From: Bifidobacterium avesanii
GTDB lineage: Bacteria > Actinomycetota > Actinomycetes > Actinomycetales > Bifidobacteriaceae
DNA: 64,000 bases
Assembly: GCF_009299475.1 (NCBI RefSeq)
Contig: NZ_WBSN01000001.1
Span: 1 to 64,000, forward strand
Reading direction: 5' to 3'
Under the pieces are notes generated by a model that was given only the letters and a program-made list of their open reading frames with translations, had not been told where the DNA came from and searched no databases. Made by a program: the position numbers and the translations under genes. Shown here in pieces: positions 1 through 7,466 of this stretch. Numbering within the stretch: the first letter of the stretch is position 1; every line of letters begins with the position of its first letter.

Positions 1-1318
1 GGATGATCTCGGGCGCGTTGATGCGGTCGTCGTAGAACAGGCCGACGACCATGCGCTTGACGTCCTTGCGGTACATTGCGGACTCCAATCCGGACGCCAA
101 AGCGTCCAACTTTTCGTCCGCACCCCCATGCGTCCTGCCATTCTCCTTCATGTCGTCGTTGCCGTCTTCGTACTGTGCCGCTCCGTCCAATGCCTGGATG
201 GGTGGGATGCGCGTGGCGTGGCGTACGGTCGTCCATGCGGTCAATACCGTGGCCGCAACGGTCAGCAGCAGCGTTCCCGCCAGCAGGAGCGGATTGGCGG
301 CGAATCCGCCGAACGCCTGGCCTATCGCCGTCATGGCCGCGTAACCGCCGCCCATGCCGATCAGGGCGCCGATGAGCGTGCCGGCTACGGCGGTGATCAG
401 CGCTTCGGACAATACCAGCGAACGGATGTTCGCCCTGCGTGCCCCGATCAGGCGCAGCATGGCGATGTCCCGCGTGCGCTGCGCAATCAACGTCCGGTAG
501 GTGCTGGAGATCACCATCATCGCGCAGAGCAGGGCGATAACGGCGAACACCGCCATGATCACGGTCAGCTGCGTGCTGCCGCCGGCCATCATCGCCGACG
601 CCTGCCGAATCATCTCCGCGCCCGTGACCGCCATGACACCATCCGCCCCGGCAGCCGCCATAAGACGTTGGGTGACCGGATCGATGTCGGAGGGGTCGTT
701 GAGCTTGACGAACAGCTCGCCCGGCGTCATGTCACCGAAGTACGACTGGTCGGCGTAGATCGCGTAGTCGGTGCCGGTCATCGGCTTGAACCGCACATCA
801 TTGACGCCGCTGACCGTCACCATGTGCTTCGTGCCGTCGGACGATTTCAACGTGACCGTGCCGCCGACCCGCACACCGAGCTTGCCGGCAGTATCCTGCG
901 AGATGACGATCTGGTCGGCGGACTTCGGCCAGTTGCCGGATTCCAGTCCGAACCAGCGCAGGGACGGGTCGCGGGCGACGGAATACACGTTCGCCGTGCC
1001 ACGCGCATCCGCACCGTACGCGGTGACCGTGGCCGCATAATACGGAGCCGTCGCCTTCACCTTGCCGTTGACACGCGCCCTGGCGAGCACGTCCTCGGCC
1101 CACGAAGGCTTCAATGATTTCACGTCGGCGTCGCCGGGATCGATGATGACATCCACGGGTTGCAACGGCGCGGCCGTGACCGTGGCCATGCTCGCGGTGG
1201 ACGTGCCCTGAAACACGACCGTGCCCGCCAGCATCGCCGCCGACAGGACCACCGCCAACAGGACAGCGAGCAGTCGGGACGGGGAATGCCTGATCTGCGC
1301 CCACGCCACCCGGATCAT
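1..1318 (-). CDS. ABC transporter permease, FtsX/MacB type (C-terminus beyond window)
   Basis: Membrane subunit of an ABC transporter, paired with the ATPase just upstream; its ATG (1318) overlaps the ATPase stop as ATGA. About 439 residues are visible. They begin with a charged stretch and one transmembrane helix (about residues 18-38), followed by a roughly 200-residue extracytoplasmic domain and three hydrophobic helices (about 245-380). Between the first two of these lies the FtsX-family coupling motif RTRDIAMLRLIGARR. The first FtsX domain ends around ATRIPPIQALDG, but the frame stays open through a polar linker to the window edge, so the full protein may carry a second FtsX domain of the long (about 800-residue) type. 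Substrate unknown. Divergent from the kinase-regulator gene at 2348, which may control it. Confidence 0.8.
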   Translation of the reverse strand, partial: MIRVAWAQIRHSPSRLLAVLLAVVLSAAMLAGTVVFQGTSTASMATVTAAPLQPVDVIIDPGDADVKSLKPSWAEDVLARARVNGKVKATAPYYAATVTAYGADARGTANVYSVARDPSLRWFGLESGNWPKSADQIVISQDTAGKLGVRVGGTVTLKSSDGTKHMVTVSGVNDVRFKPMTGTDYAIYADQSYFGDMTPGELFVKLNDPSDIDPVTQRLMAAAGADGVMAVTGAEMIRQASAMMAGGSTQLTVIMAVFAVIALLCAMMVISSTYRTLIAQRTRDIAMLRLIGARRANIRSLVLSEALITAVAGTLIGALIGMGGGYAAMTAIGQAFGGFAANPLLLAGTLLLTVAATVLTAWTTVRHATRIPPIQALDGAAQYEDGNDDMKENGRTHGGADEKLDALASGLESAMYRKDVKRMVVGLFYDDRINAPEII

Positions 1319-2106
1319 CGCGCACCCGCTTCCGCATTCGCCGGTTCGGCGCTTTGTTCGAGCACGCGCACCACGTCCACCGCGACCGGATGCGCGACGT
1401 CCACCGCGATCAGCCCGTCACGCACCACGAGCGCCCGGTCGGCGTAGGCGGCGGCGTTCGGGTCATGCGTGACCATCACGATCGTCTGCCCGCGACGCGA
1501 CGCCATATCCCGCAAAATCGCCAGCAGCTGGCGCGACGACTTCACATCCAGTGCCCCGGTCGGCTCGTCCGCGAACACCACCGCGGGATTCCCGGCCAAC
1601 GCGCGGGCGACCGCCACACGCTGCCGCTGCCCGCCGCTCATCTCCTGCGGCTTGTGATCGAGCCGGTTCTCGATACCCAGCTCACGCGCGATCCCACGTA
1701 TGGCCTGCCGGTCGGGCTGCCTGCCGCGCAGCGTGAACGGCAGTGCGATGTTCTGCTCCGCCGTCAGATACGGCAGCAGGTTGAAATCCTGGAAGATGAA
1801 CCCGATCCGGTCACGCCGCAGATCGGACAACGCATCATCCGACAACGTCGAAATATCCACGCCATCGATAATCACCCGCCCCGAAGTCGGCGTATCCAAC
1901 CCCGCCAGCAGATGCAATAACGTGGTCTTGCCCGACCCCGACGGCCCCACAATCGCCGTGAACCTGCCCTTCTCGAACCGGGCCGTAATCCCTGCCACCG
2001 CGACCGTCTCGGCCACGCCGGAACCGTACGACTTGCGCACGTCAAGCGCCTCCACGGCAGCCGGATATGCGTCCAAGCCGCTGTTTGCTCCCCATGTGTC
2101 CGTCAT
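1315..2106 (-). CDS. ABC transporter ATP-binding protein (MacB/LolD-like)
   Basis: ATPase of about 263 residues that powers the FtsX-type permease downstream. Walker A GPSGSGKT is at about residues 54-61, the Q-loop lies in FIFQDFNLLPY, and the signature MSGGQRQRVAVARAL is followed by Walker B VVFADEPTGALD and the switch histidine in MVTHDP. An in-frame ATG exists upstream at 2175, but the start at 2106 has an AGGAAGG ribosome site 8 bases before it and begins the family-like sequence MTDTWG, so it is preferred. The stop overlaps the permease start by ATGA, indicating translational coupling. Such ATPase/FtsX pairs next to NarL-type two-component systems commonly serve peptide or antibiotic efflux; the cargo here is not evident. 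Confidence 0.9.
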   Translation of the reverse strand: MTDTWGANSGLDAYPAAVEALDVRKSYGSGVAETVAVAGITARFEKGRFTAIVGPSGSGKTTLLHLLAGLDTPTSGRVIIDGVDISTLSDDALSDLRRDRIGFIFQDFNLLPYLTAEQNIALPFTLRGRQPDRQAIRGIARELGIENRLDHKPQEMSGGQRQRVAVARALAGNPAVVFADEPTGALDVKSSRQLLAILRDMASRRGQTIVMVTHDPNAAAYADRALVVRDGLIAVDVAHPVAVDVVRVLEQSAEPANAEAGAR

Positions 2107-2347
2107 GTCGACACCTTCCTGTTGTGTTCCAATCGTTCCGATAATCGATAGCCGAAACATCCTTTCAGGAATCAACCTACGGGGGCCGAATCGTGCGGGA
2201 TATCATCCGCATGAATCAATTCACGCTCGACCTGCACCGAAGTGCGAGCGACCTGGTACCTAGGTATGAGGTCCCGTGGAATGAGGGGCGGGAAACCATC
2301 ATTGCGAATCATGGTATCGGCCAACCGACACGGGCAACGTCGCTGGT

Positions 2348-4282
2348 ATGAAGGTTCATACGGAGGACGCGATCGCCCTGTTCGGCGTGCTGCTGTGCAC
2401 GCTGTTCGGCACGGCGGGCATGGGCGATTGGGTATGGGCGAGCGTGGCCGTCGCCTCCATCGTGTTCATGAGACGGCGGTTCACCGTTTTCGCCGTATTG
2501 GCGGCCGTCGTTTCCGCCGCCTACACGACGGTCTATGGTTCGTTCACGTTGATCGGCCAGCTCATGTCCATAGCATCCGCGTTCCTGTGCGGGGTCAGTT
2601 GGGTGAAACATTGTCGACTGGTTGGCTTGGCATCGTGTCTGCTGCCCGTCGTCGCGTTCGGCTTGCATCTGGTGATCATCCGCTCGACGGATTGGACGAT
2701 GCCCGTGGCCGGGTTGTTCGCGGGCAGTCTGATGCTGGCCGCATGGCAGGCGGGCCGGCTCAACCGTGCCAAGGACATGAGGCTTAAGGCGGAGGAAGAA
2801 CGCCGGATCATGGCCGAACATGACAGCGACATGCGTGCGCGACTGGCCGTATTGGAGGAACGCATGCGCATCAACCACGAGATGCACGACATCCTCGCCC
2901 ACACGCTCACCGGCATCACCGTCCAAGCCGAAAGCGGCAGAACGACCACCGCCGACCCCACAGCGCGCACGGTGTTCGCGGACATCTCCCAAGCCTCGCG
3001 CGAGGCCGTCGCCGATCTGCGTGCCCTGTTATCCGACAACACGAAAGAAGACCATTCACCGGAACCCACGCTCGACCAGTTCGATGGTCTTATCATCGGA
3101 TACCGAAGGCACGGACTGATCATCGACCTGCATCAGGCAGATACGCAATCACCGTACCTGCCGACGGGATTGTCCCACGCCGTATACAGGGTGGCCGAGG
3201 AATGCCTGACCAACGCGCAGCGTTACGCGCAACCACGCTGCGTCGACCTGTCCCTGACCATCACCGGCGATGATATTCGACTGCACTGCGAAAACCCGTA
3301 TGAGGCCCTCCCCTGCGCATCGGCATCATCGAACACCCATGAACGACAACGGCATGGGCATGGTCTTGACGGCATCCGGTGGAGATGCGAGCAATACGAT
3401 GGTCACGCCAGCGTCAGCATGACGAATGGGCTCTGTTCGATCGATGCCGTTTGGCCACTGCCCCATCAACGGGAACCGTTGGCGGCGGCATCGAACGAGA
3501 CTGCTGAATGGACACAGGCAAGGAGGGCGGCAATGATGACGATGCCGAATACGGACGGGACACGGCCCATCCGCGTGATGCTGATCGACAACCAGACGCT
3601 GATCCTCGACGGGTTCGCGCGCATCATCGACGCGCAACCCGACATGAGCGTCATCGCCACGGCCACGGACGGCGAAACCGCGATACGCACGGCTCGACAG
3701 GCCAAACCGGACGTGATCCTCATGGACGTGCGCATGCCCGGACTCGACGGCATCCAGACCACGCGCATCATCATCCACGATCTGCCGGAAACACGTATCA
3801 TCGGGCTGACCTCATACGACACCGACGCCTACGCGATCGGCATGCTCGATGCCGGAGCCAGCGGATTCCTCCTCAAAAACAGCAGCGCCGAACGGTTCCT
3901 CGACGCCATACGCGCCACCGTCTCGGGCAACACCGTCATGGACACCACCACCATGAACCGCCTCAACCGGCGTCTCGTCACCGGTTCCGTCCAGACGTCG
4001 GCGCCGGTGACGGCATCCGCGGACGACGGCGAGGCCTCGTATAGCAGGAACGACGATCTCCCCGATTTCACCAGCCGGGAACACGTCATCCTCGCCCGCG
4101 TCGTCCAAGGCGATTCCAACGAGCAGATCGCCGCAAATCTGGGCGTCAGCGTGTCCACCGTCAAAACCCACATCGGCAACATCCTCAGAAAAACCGGCCA
4201 AACCAACCGCGTGCGGCTCATAGTCTGGGCTGTGCGGCATTCAATGGACGGGTATCCCAATCCGAGAAAAAATACTGAATAA
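2348..4282 (+). CDS. Histidine kinase fused in frame to a LuxR/NarL-type response regulator
   Basis: One 644-residue frame holds what are normally two proteins. Residues 1-140 contain about four or five hydrophobic segments. A coiled linker leads to a HisKA_3 dimerisation helix with the phosphorylatable His180 (motif EMHD), then an ATPase domain with an N-box (EECLTNAQRYA, about 280-290) and a glycine-rich box (HGHGLDGIR). From residue 396 a complete response regulator follows: receiver with phospho-acceptor Asp460 (LMDVRMPG) and a C-terminal LuxR helix-turn-helix (about 575-635). At the junction an AAGGAGG ribosome site (3520-3526) precedes an in-frame ATG at 3533 by 6 bases, so a free regulator could also be made. 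The start at 2348 has no strong ribosome site. It is divergent from the ABC transporter at 1-2106, its probable target. Confidence 0.85.
   Translation: MKVHTEDAIALFGVLLCTLFGTAGMGDWVWASVAVASIVFMRRRFTVFAVLAAVVSAAYTTVYGSFTLIGQLMSIASAFLCGVSWVKHCRLVGLASCLLPVVAFGLHLVIIRSTDWTMPVAGLFAGSLMLAAWQAGRLNRAKDMRLKAEEERRIMAEHDSDMRARLAVLEERMRINHEMHDILAHTLTGITVQAESGRTTTADPTARTVFADISQASREAVADLRALLSDNTKEDHSPEPTLDQFDGLIIGYRRHGLIIDLHQADTQSPYLPTGLSHAVYRVAEECLTNAQRYAQPRCVDLSLTITGDDIRLHCENPYEALPCASASSNTHERQRHGHGLDGIRWRCEQYDGHASVSMTNGLCSIDAVWPLPHQREPLAAASNETAEWTQARRAAMMTMPNTDGTRPIRVMLIDNQTLILDGFARIIDAQPDMSVIATATDGETAIRTARQAKPDVILMDVRMPGLDGIQTTRIIIHDLPETRIIGLTSYDTDAYAIGMLDAGASGFLLKNSSAERFLDAIRATVSGNTVMDTTTMNRLNRRLVTGSVQTSAPVTASADDGEASYSRNDDLPDFTSREHVILARVVQGDSNEQIAANLGVSVSTVKTHIGNILRKTGQTNRVRLIVWAVRHSMDGYPNPRKNTE
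3520..3535 (+). promoter_or_regulatory. Internal ribosome binding site and start codon inside the kinase-regulator fusion
   Basis: AAGGAGG at 3520-3526 lies 6 bases before ATG 3533, which is codon 396 of the fused gene and the natural first residue of the response-regulator half. Seen directly in sequence; that it is used for a second, shorter product is an inference. Confidence 0.6.
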
Positions 4283-4289
4283 AAGAGAA

Positions 4290-4342
4290 CCCCCAGTGCA
4301 TCACGGCTCAGTCGAAAACCGTCCGGAGAGGCCCATTGGGGG
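4290..4342 (+). ncRNA. Structured element upstream of the Abi gene, possible Abi-associated small RNA
   Basis: CCCCCAGTG (4290-4298) pairs with CATTGGGGG (4334-4342), giving nine base pairs with one G-U. Inside, ACGG (4303-4306) can pair with CCGT (4319-4322), leaving further unpaired purine-rich sequence. It starts 8 bases after the stop of the kinase-regulator gene and ends 25 bases before the original ATG of the Abi gene. There is no U-run after the stem, so an ordinary terminator is a poor explanation. I recall that Abi_2-family genes can be preceded by structured RNAs that neutralise them, but I cannot verify that here. Assignment as ncRNA is an inference. Confidence 0.4.
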
Positions 4343-4367
4343 AATTCATGGAACATGATAATGGGTT

Positions 4368-4532
4368 ATGACTCGACAGTCAAACCCGGCGCCCGATTTT
4401 CTCTCGCAAACTCCTCGCAAGGGCAGTCCGCAGAAGAGGGCGCTACGCGCGTGCATCACCGACGAACGGCTCGCATCCTACGATCCCGAAGCACGGCGGC
4501 GCTCATGCCCTGCGCTGCGACTGTACCTGTAG
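4368..4532 (+). pseudogene. N-terminal part of the Abi gene, cut off by an amber codon
   Basis: An ATG at 4368 opens a frame that continues into the Abi protein at 4542 except for a single TAG at 4530-4532. The translated end is ALRLYL-stop-AHDMASA. Abi_2 proteins usually have an aromatic residue, often tryptophan, after this LY motif, so a TGG to TAG change would explain it. Without the stop the gene would encode 268 residues, a normal length for the family. Confidence 0.6.
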
Positions 4533-4541
4533 GCTCACGAC

Positions 4542-5174
4542 ATGGCCAGCGCCTGCATGGGAGACATCGCCATCCTCGAAGTCGCCCTGCGCAACCACAT
4601 GGACCGGCGGCTGTCCCTCATTTCCTCGGAACAGGCCGGCACCGGGGACTGGTACATGGCGGGGCTCCGTTTCGACGACCGCGCCCAACGCCAGATCCGC
4701 GAGGCATGGAACCATCTCACCGTCCAACAGAAGAAACGACACACGCACGGGCATCTCGTCGCGGCGTTGACGTTCGGGTTCTGGCGCAACCTGCTGGAGA
4801 ACGGTGGAGCCATCCACGCGCACTGGCCGGACGAGGGCAGCGCCGACTACGAGAACGACTTCTGGTGCAAGGGCATCGTCAAGGCCTTCCCCGGCGGGCG
4901 CCGGCACGCATCGGCTGCGAACGCCAAGTGGACGAGGAGCTACGCGCTGGACATCGTCAAGACCGTGCACGCCTTGCGCAACAGGGTCGCCCATCACGAG
5001 CCGATTGTCAACGGCATCCCGCTACCGGGCGAGAACCGGCGCATCACGTTGGCGGAAGCGGTACAGGCATGCTTCGATCTGGCGATGATCCTGGACCGTG
5101 ACCTTCATACGTGGCTGGTGGGCAACAGCAAGATGAAACTCGCGCTCGAACACGAACCGCAACCCAATGCGTAG
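4542..5174 (+). CDS. Abi_2 (AbiD/AbiF)-family abortive infection protein, N-terminally truncated
   Basis: A 210-residue frame with the features of Abi_2 proteins: an N-terminal segment ending in ILEVALRNHMD, the central WRNLLEN block, and the C-terminal LRNRVAHHEPIV motif. This last is an R-x4-6-H motif of the HEPN-like RNase fold to which Abi_2 proteins are thought to belong, and would be the catalytic site. The ATG at 4542 follows an in-frame amber codon by three codons and has no clear ribosome site, so it may be only the surviving part of a 268-residue gene starting at 4368. The putative catalytic region is intact, so readthrough or reinitiation could still yield active protein. It stands alone between the signalling gene and degraded sequence. 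Confidence 0.75.
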   Translation: MASACMGDIAILEVALRNHMDRRLSLISSEQAGTGDWYMAGLRFDDRAQRQIREAWNHLTVQQKKRHTHGHLVAALTFGFWRNLLENGGAIHAHWPDEGSADYENDFWCKGIVKAFPGGRRHASAANAKWTRSYALDIVKTVHALRNRVAHHEPIVNGIPLPGENRRITLAEAVQACFDLAMILDRDLHTWLVGNSKMKLALEHEPQPNA

Positions 5175-5330
5175 ACGGCAGTCGCCACTCTCTTCAAGCA
5201 TCGCTTCAGAATGCAGGTATGACACCGCGAAAAGCCAACAACGGATTGTCGCAGGTCTCAATCCTGACGGTTCGACCAGAAAGCTCTGCTTCCGATTAAG
5301 AAGTGAATCTTTCTGATTGGCGATTCGGTA
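5175..5330. other. Intergenic stretch without recognisable gene
   Basis: Lies between the Abi gene and the permease remnant, and is relatively AT-rich for this window. No promoter, hairpin or conserved coding signal could be supported here. Confidence 0.4.
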
Positions 5331-5720
5331 CTAGACACGTTTCACCGCCTTGAGCAGCAGCCATACACTTGCCGTGGCAACGACCACACCGACCGGAATC
5401 ACATAACCGGCGAATACCGCCCCGCTTAACAACCATGTGGTCGGTATAACAGCGTATAGCATCGGCGAATTCTCGAACATATCGGAGCTGATCGGAAGAC
5501 CGGCGACAATGAAGAATCCAGCAATGCTCCAAGAGACGAGGGGACTGGTGCCGAGCGCGCGCAGCATGCTGATCTCGTTGGTCCGTTCGAAGACGGGCAG
5601 CGCAAGCCGGTTGACGAGCCCGGTCAGGCTGATGATGCTAGAAATCAATCAACGCGGCAGCGGTGGACAATCGCAACCAGCGTTGGCCCGGAGACATTTT
5701 CGCGGACCATGCGAAATTCC
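5331..5720 (-). pseudogene. Remnant of an FtsX-type ABC permease C-terminus
   Basis: The last about 105 codons form an intact FtsX C-terminal piece: the coupling segment GLVNRLALPVFERTNEISML followed by two hydrophobic helices. Further upstream on the same strand the protein sequence can be followed only by changing frame twice (near 5640 and near 5666), each consistent with one extra base: fragments LVAIV, TAAALIDF and SIISLTG join into a plausible transmembrane helix. No start or ATPase partner exists. It is therefore a decayed gene end, possibly related to the permease at the left edge of the window. The 5' limit is approximate. Confidence 0.65.
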
Positions 5721-5789
5721 CATAATCGTTGCCCGTCGCGTTTCTTTACTCCGGTCTTTCGTTTATCGACTATCATCTTGCAAACTTAT

Positions 5790-5810
5790 ACCATTGTCTT
5801 ACACGATGGT
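5790..5810 (+). promoter_or_regulatory. Operator-like dyad before the RelB/DinJ-type antitoxin
   Basis: ACCATTGT (5790-5797) and ACGATGGT (5803-5810) form an inverted repeat with one mismatch and a 5-base spacer. It lies 16-36 bases before the antitoxin ATG, a usual place for antitoxin autorepression. Function inferred. Confidence 0.45.
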
Positions 5811-5825
5811 GTTGGGAGGTTCACG

Positions 5826-6095
5826 ATGAGCATGGCATCAGTCACTGTCCGCGTGGATGCGGATACCAAGCAGAAGGCCGCGTCCATCGCGGAGGACTTT
5901 GGTCTGGACCTGTCCTCGGTCACGCGCGCGTTCTACCGGCAGATCGTGCGTGAGAAACGCATCCCGCTCAACCTGTCCTATACGGCCGTGCCGAACGAGA
6001 CCATGCAGGCGCTGGTCGAAGCGAAGAACAGGGTTGCCGACGGCAAACCCCGGTTCAACGATGCCGATGAAATGTTCGATTCGTTGGGGATCTGA
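5826..6095 (+). CDS. Type II antitoxin, RelB/DinJ family
   Basis: An 89-residue antitoxin. The N-terminus (ASVTVRVDADTKQKAASI) is the ribbon-helix-helix DNA-binding segment typical of DinJ/RelB; the remainder would wrap the toxin. ATG 5826 was chosen because GGGAGG stands 6 bases upstream and the family motif begins at once; an earlier ATG at 5709 lies upstream of the promoter-like region and is unlikely. The toxin gene starts three bases after the stop. The antitoxin frame is intact although the toxin is broken, so it may now act only as a repressor or protect against related toxins elsewhere. Confidence 0.85.
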   Translation: MSMASVTVRVDADTKQKAASIAEDFGLDLSSVTRAFYRQIVREKRIPLNLSYTAVPNETMQALVEAKNRVADGKPRFNDADEMFDSLGI

Positions 6096-6098
6096 CGG

Positions 6099-6391
6099 AT
6101 GCTTAAGCCGGATTACACCGCCGCGTTCCAGCGGGACGTTAAGAGGCTCAAACGCAGGCACGTCGACATGGCACCACTCAAGGAAGTCATACGGCTAGTG
6201 CTTGAAGACACCTCACAGTCTAAGGAGACACTGAGGCGCAGACATCAAGCTCGCACGCTCACCGTGATTTGGCCGGTGTACTGGAATGTCATATCGGCAA
6301 CGCCGGCAACTGGTTGCTTCTATGGATACGCGATGACGGCACCGCCGTGTTCATGCGCACCGGCAACCACGACGAGCTGCTAGGCAAATAG
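6099..6391 (+). pseudogene. YafQ/RelE-family mRNA interferase toxin, frameshifted
   Basis: The start reads MLKPDYTAAFQRDVKRLKRR, the usual opening of YafQ toxins, and stays in frame until about 6263. There one base is missing: restoring a G in ACC-GT-GAT resumes a normal toxin end (DLAGVLECHIGN, then LLLWIRDDGTAVFMRTGNHD and a stop at 6389-6391). The unshifted frame instead ends at 6383 with a cysteine-rich, unrelated tail. The lost part contains the FMRTGNHDELL region with the histidine needed for RNA cleavage in this family, so the toxin should be inactive unless the shift is a sequencing error. Confidence 0.8.
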
Positions 6392-6548
6392 CCGATTCCC
6401 CACAGGCACTACGCCGCCGGCCCGCGACCGGTGGTCAAGGTCAGTTACGCACTTCCGAGACAGTTCCCCGGGCTCCTACGGAGGGAAGCGCGGTAACATT
6501 CCCTCGCGGACTCATATGGATGCAATCGCCCGCATGAGGTCGGGCGAG

Positions 6549-6770
6549 TCAGCCCTCCGCCTCGCCGTCCGGCACCCACTCGAGGATGTCGCCGGGCTGG
6601 CAGTCGAGGGCGCGGCAGAGCGCGTCGAGGGTGGTGAAGCGGATGGCCTTGGCACGGCCGTTCTTGAGGATGGACACATTCGCCGGGGTGATGCCGATCC
6701 GCTCGGCAAGCTCGCTCACGCCGATTTTGCGCCGGGCCATGATGACGTCGAGGTTGATGCGCACCGCCAT
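6549..6770 (-). CDS. Small helix-turn-helix regulator (YozG/XRE-like)
   Basis: A 73-residue protein that is little more than a Cro/C1-type DNA-binding domain: ARRKIGVSELAERIGITPAN holds the first helices and VSILKNGRAKAIRF the recognition helix, followed by a helix ending in QPGDILEW. Its ATG directly abuts the stop of the DUF2975 gene (TGA-ATG), so the two are co-transcribed. YozG/DUF2975 pairs are widespread in Gram-positive bacteria, and the membrane protein is thought to affect the regulator. It probably binds the dyad at 7316-7333 in its own promoter; that is an inference. Confidence 0.85.
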   Translation of the reverse strand: MAVRINLDVIMARRKIGVSELAERIGITPANVSILKNGRAKAIRFTTLDALCRALDCQPGDILEWVPDGEAEG

Positions 6771-7283
6771 TCAGATCACCTGCCCGAGCTCGTCGGACTG
6801 GTCGGTGGCCGCCCGCAGCAGGCCCCGCATCACGACCATGAGCAGCGTGAACCCGACCCCGGCGACGGCGCCGACGCCCAGCACCGTGACGACGCTCCAG
6901 TAATCCATCGCCTGCATGGTCGCGTCGCCCGGCGCGGTCGCGGCGAACGCACCGAGCACCGCCGCCGTGAGGACCGTGGCGGCCGCCGCGCAGCCGATGA
7001 TCAGGTTGACGCACGGCAGCGCCTTGGCGGTGAACACCGCGCCCGAGCCGGACAGGGAGAGCAGCCGCCAGACGCCCACGAACGCGACCTCCACGCACAG
7101 CAGGAGCAATGCGCCCATGACGACATACGGCCAGCGCATCGGCGTCTGGCTGGGATACAGGCCCGCCATCGCCTCGCTGAGCGCCGGCACGGCGACCAGC
7201 TGGCCCCATGCGCAGGCCAGCCAGGCCAGTATGGAGAATCCCTTGAGCGCGCGCAGCGCCCATATGCTGACGTATTGGGACAT
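6771..7283 (-). CDS. DUF2975 family membrane protein
   Basis: A 170-residue protein with four hydrophobic helices at about residues 10-32, 48-72, 90-118 and 130-155, matching the DUF2975 layout; the loop LSGSGAVFTAKALPCVN carries the family's F(T)-x-x-N-type region. The start at 7283 (MSQYVS) has a GAAAGGA ribosome site about 9 bases upstream. An ATG three codons earlier would leave the ribosome site too close. Function unknown. It is the first gene of an operon with the small regulator at 6549. Confidence 0.8.
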   Translation of the reverse strand: MSQYVSIWALRALKGFSILAWLACAWGQLVAVPALSEAMAGLYPSQTPMRWPYVVMGALLLLCVEVAFVGVWRLLSLSGSGAVFTAKALPCVNLIIGCAAAATVLTAAVLGAFAATAPGDATMQAMDYWSVVTVLGVGAVAGVGFTLLMVVMRGLLRAATDQSDELGQVI

Positions 7284-7315
7284 GACGGCCATCCTTTCGA
7301 TGGATATGTTGTTTG

Positions 7316-7352
7316 TCGATATGAGTATATCGAATAACAATATGCTTTGCAA
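7316..7352 (-). promoter_or_regulatory. Promoter with operator dyad for the DUF2975-HTH operon
   Basis: On the minus strand TTGCAA (7347-7352) and TATACT (7324-7329) are separated by 17 bases, a good housekeeping promoter. A perfect dyad, TCGATAT (7316-7322) and ATATCGA (7327-7333), overlaps the -10 box. Binding by the operon's own helix-turn-helix protein would block transcription; the binding is inferred. Confidence 0.6.
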
Positions 7353-7466
7353 GATTGGGGCATCGCCTTCGCCCCTTACACGGCCACTGCGTTGTACACT
7401 GTCGGCATCGCGGCCGCCGATGGCCCGCCAATCGTCCGTAGCGTCAGACGCCGGAGGAGGTTTCCC

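Noticed and set aside
4355..5101. Plus-strand frame of 248 codons overlapping the Abi gene
   Set aside because: Arginine-rich out-of-frame translation of the Abi gene; the Abi frame carries the family motifs.
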